Shown piece after piece: positions 4,554-5,473 of a stretch of DNA of 5,473 nucleotides (the stretch's first letter is position 1; each line of letters opens with the position of its first letter). The notes under the pieces were generated by a model that had not been told where the DNA came from, did not search any database, and was given only the letters and a program-made list of their open reading frames with translations. The position numbers and the translations under genes are program-made. This DNA comes from Kiritimatiellales bacterium (lineage in GTDB: Bacteria; Verrucomicrobiota; Kiritimatiellia; Kiritimatiellales; Pontiellaceae): NCBI GenBank assembly GCA_030621805.1, contig JAUXGY010000147.1:1-5473 (forward strand), written 5' to 3'.

Positions 4554-5473
4554 ATGAAAAAATGGATTATGTTCATTATGGCGTCTTTTGCTGCAGTTTC
4601 GGCAATGGCAGGAGATGCAGGCTCAGCGGCTCCTTTGGGGAATTCATTATTGGGAACGCTTGACTGGTCGATTATTGGAGTCTTTTTTGCAATTGTTTTA
4701 GGGATTGGCTGGGTGGCCTCGAAAACGGCGGGCAAAAGTTCGGAAGAATTCTTTTTGGGGGGTCGTGGCATGCCGTGGTGGTTGCTCGGGATCTCGATGG
4801 TGGCCTGCACCTTTAGTTGCGACACTCCAAACCTAGTGACCCAGTTTGTGCGTGACGATGGGGTGGTTAAAAACTGGGCGTGGTGGGCCTTCCTGATTAC
4901 CGGAATGGTTACCGTGTTTATTTATGCCCAACTTTGGCGCAGATCCAAAGTGATGACTGACCTTGAGTTTTATGAGTTGCGCTATAGTGGCAAGGGAGCC
5001 AGCTTCCTGCGCGGTTTCCGTGCGATTTACCTCGGGGTTTTCTTCAACTGCCTGATCATGGGTTCCGTTTCCCTTGCGGCGATTAAGATTGGTGCGGTGA
5101 TGCTGGGAACCACTCCTTTGGTAACGATTGTTGGGGCTTCTGTTTTTGTGGTTATCTACGCCTCGCTGGGCGGAATTAAAGGGGTAATTTGGTCTGACTT
5201 TTTCCAGTATGGAATTGCTATGGCGGGGGCGATTTATGCCGCTTATGTTGCGGTAAACTATGCGGATGCAAATGTTGCTGTGGGCGGCCTGTCAGGACTT
5301 CTTAGCCATGAGGCCGTGATTCCGAAGCTTAATATTATGCCTGATTTCAGCAACTGGATGTCGTTTATTCCCTTGTTGATTATCCCGGTAGCGGTTCAGT
5401 GGTGGGCGGTCTGGTATCCCGGAGCCGAGCCGGGGGGTGGAGGGTATATTGCCCAGAAGATGCTTTCGGCTAA
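4554..5473 (+). CDS. Sodium:solute symporter (SSS family), 5' part
   Basis: The frame is open from the ATG at 4554 to the window edge, giving 306 residues of a protein whose family usually has 500-650. It imports a small organic solute with Na+ across the inner membrane; the solute is not readable from sequence. Several hydrophobic segments follow a typical SSS pattern: about 37-56, then the family motif SSEEFFLGGRGMPWW (62-76), then a segment through GISMVACTF. Further segments include WWAFLITGMVTVFIYAQLW, the IYASLGGIKGVIWSDFFQY region characteristic of the family (the TM5-TM6 part), and SFIPLLIIPVAVQWWAVWY followed by PGAEPGGGGYIAQ. The first 19 residues resemble a cleavable signal peptide ending in SAMA before Gly20, which is unusual for SSS proteins, which normally start near the first transport helix. 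The gene has its own leader and a ribosome binding site. Confidence 0.9.
   Translation, partial: MKKWIMFIMASFAAVSAMAGDAGSAAPLGNSLLGTLDWSIIGVFFAIVLGIGWVASKTAGKSSEEFFLGGRGMPWWLLGISMVACTFSCDTPNLVTQFVRDDGVVKNWAWWAFLITGMVTVFIYAQLWRRSKVMTDLEFYELRYSGKGASFLRGFRAIYLGVFFNCLIMGSVSLAAIKIGAVMLGTTPLVTIVGASVFVVIYASLGGIKGVIWSDFFQYGIAMAGAIYAAYVAVNYADANVAVGGLSGLLSHEAVIPKLNIMPDFSNWMSFIPLLIIPVAVQWWAVWYPGAEPGGGGYIAQKMLSA

Overview
The window looks like ordinary chromosomal sequence from a Gram-negative bacterium. It has five protein genes (two cut by the window edges), one tRNA gene and short intergenic gaps. An outer-membrane beta-barrel protein at the left and a periplasmic cysteine hydrolase next to it imply a double membrane. 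The symporter at the right, with its PGAEPGGGGYIAQ motif, resembles symporters I associate with the PVC group, especially Kiritimatiellota and Verrucomicrobia. That lineage guess comes from memory of family style and is low confidence.

Layout: bases 2-739 (+) hold the 3' part of a DUF3187 outer-membrane protein. After 24 bases comes 764-2461 (+), a membrane-anchored YiiX/YebB-like permuted papain-fold hydrolase (C92 type) with a long uncharacterised N-terminal half; the two are probably one transcription unit. Bases 2462-2538 separate it from a convergent dGTPase gene (2539-3693, -) and contain a large AT-rich inverted repeat. The dGTPase gene is divergent from a NUDIX hydrolase gene (3745-4272, +) across only 51 bases. 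Those 51 bases contain a good minus-strand promoter that would give an almost leaderless dGTPase mRNA. Next is tRNA-Val(GAC) (4303-4379, -) with a near-consensus promoter, and then a sodium:solute symporter gene (4554 to the right edge, +).

How the genes may work together: DUF3187 and YiiX point to an envelope function that I cannot specify. The dGTPase and NUDIX genes both act on nucleotides or nucleotide derivatives and share one tiny control region, so they may form a nucleotide-housekeeping pair. The symporter has its own leader with a 5' hairpin and a clear ribosome binding site. I see no CRISPR array, transposase, phage gene or evident new defence system. The most unusual features are the AT-rich inverted repeat at 2470-2537, which coincides with a change in sign of strand GC skew, the compact divergent promoter, and the architecture of the 565-residue hydrolase.
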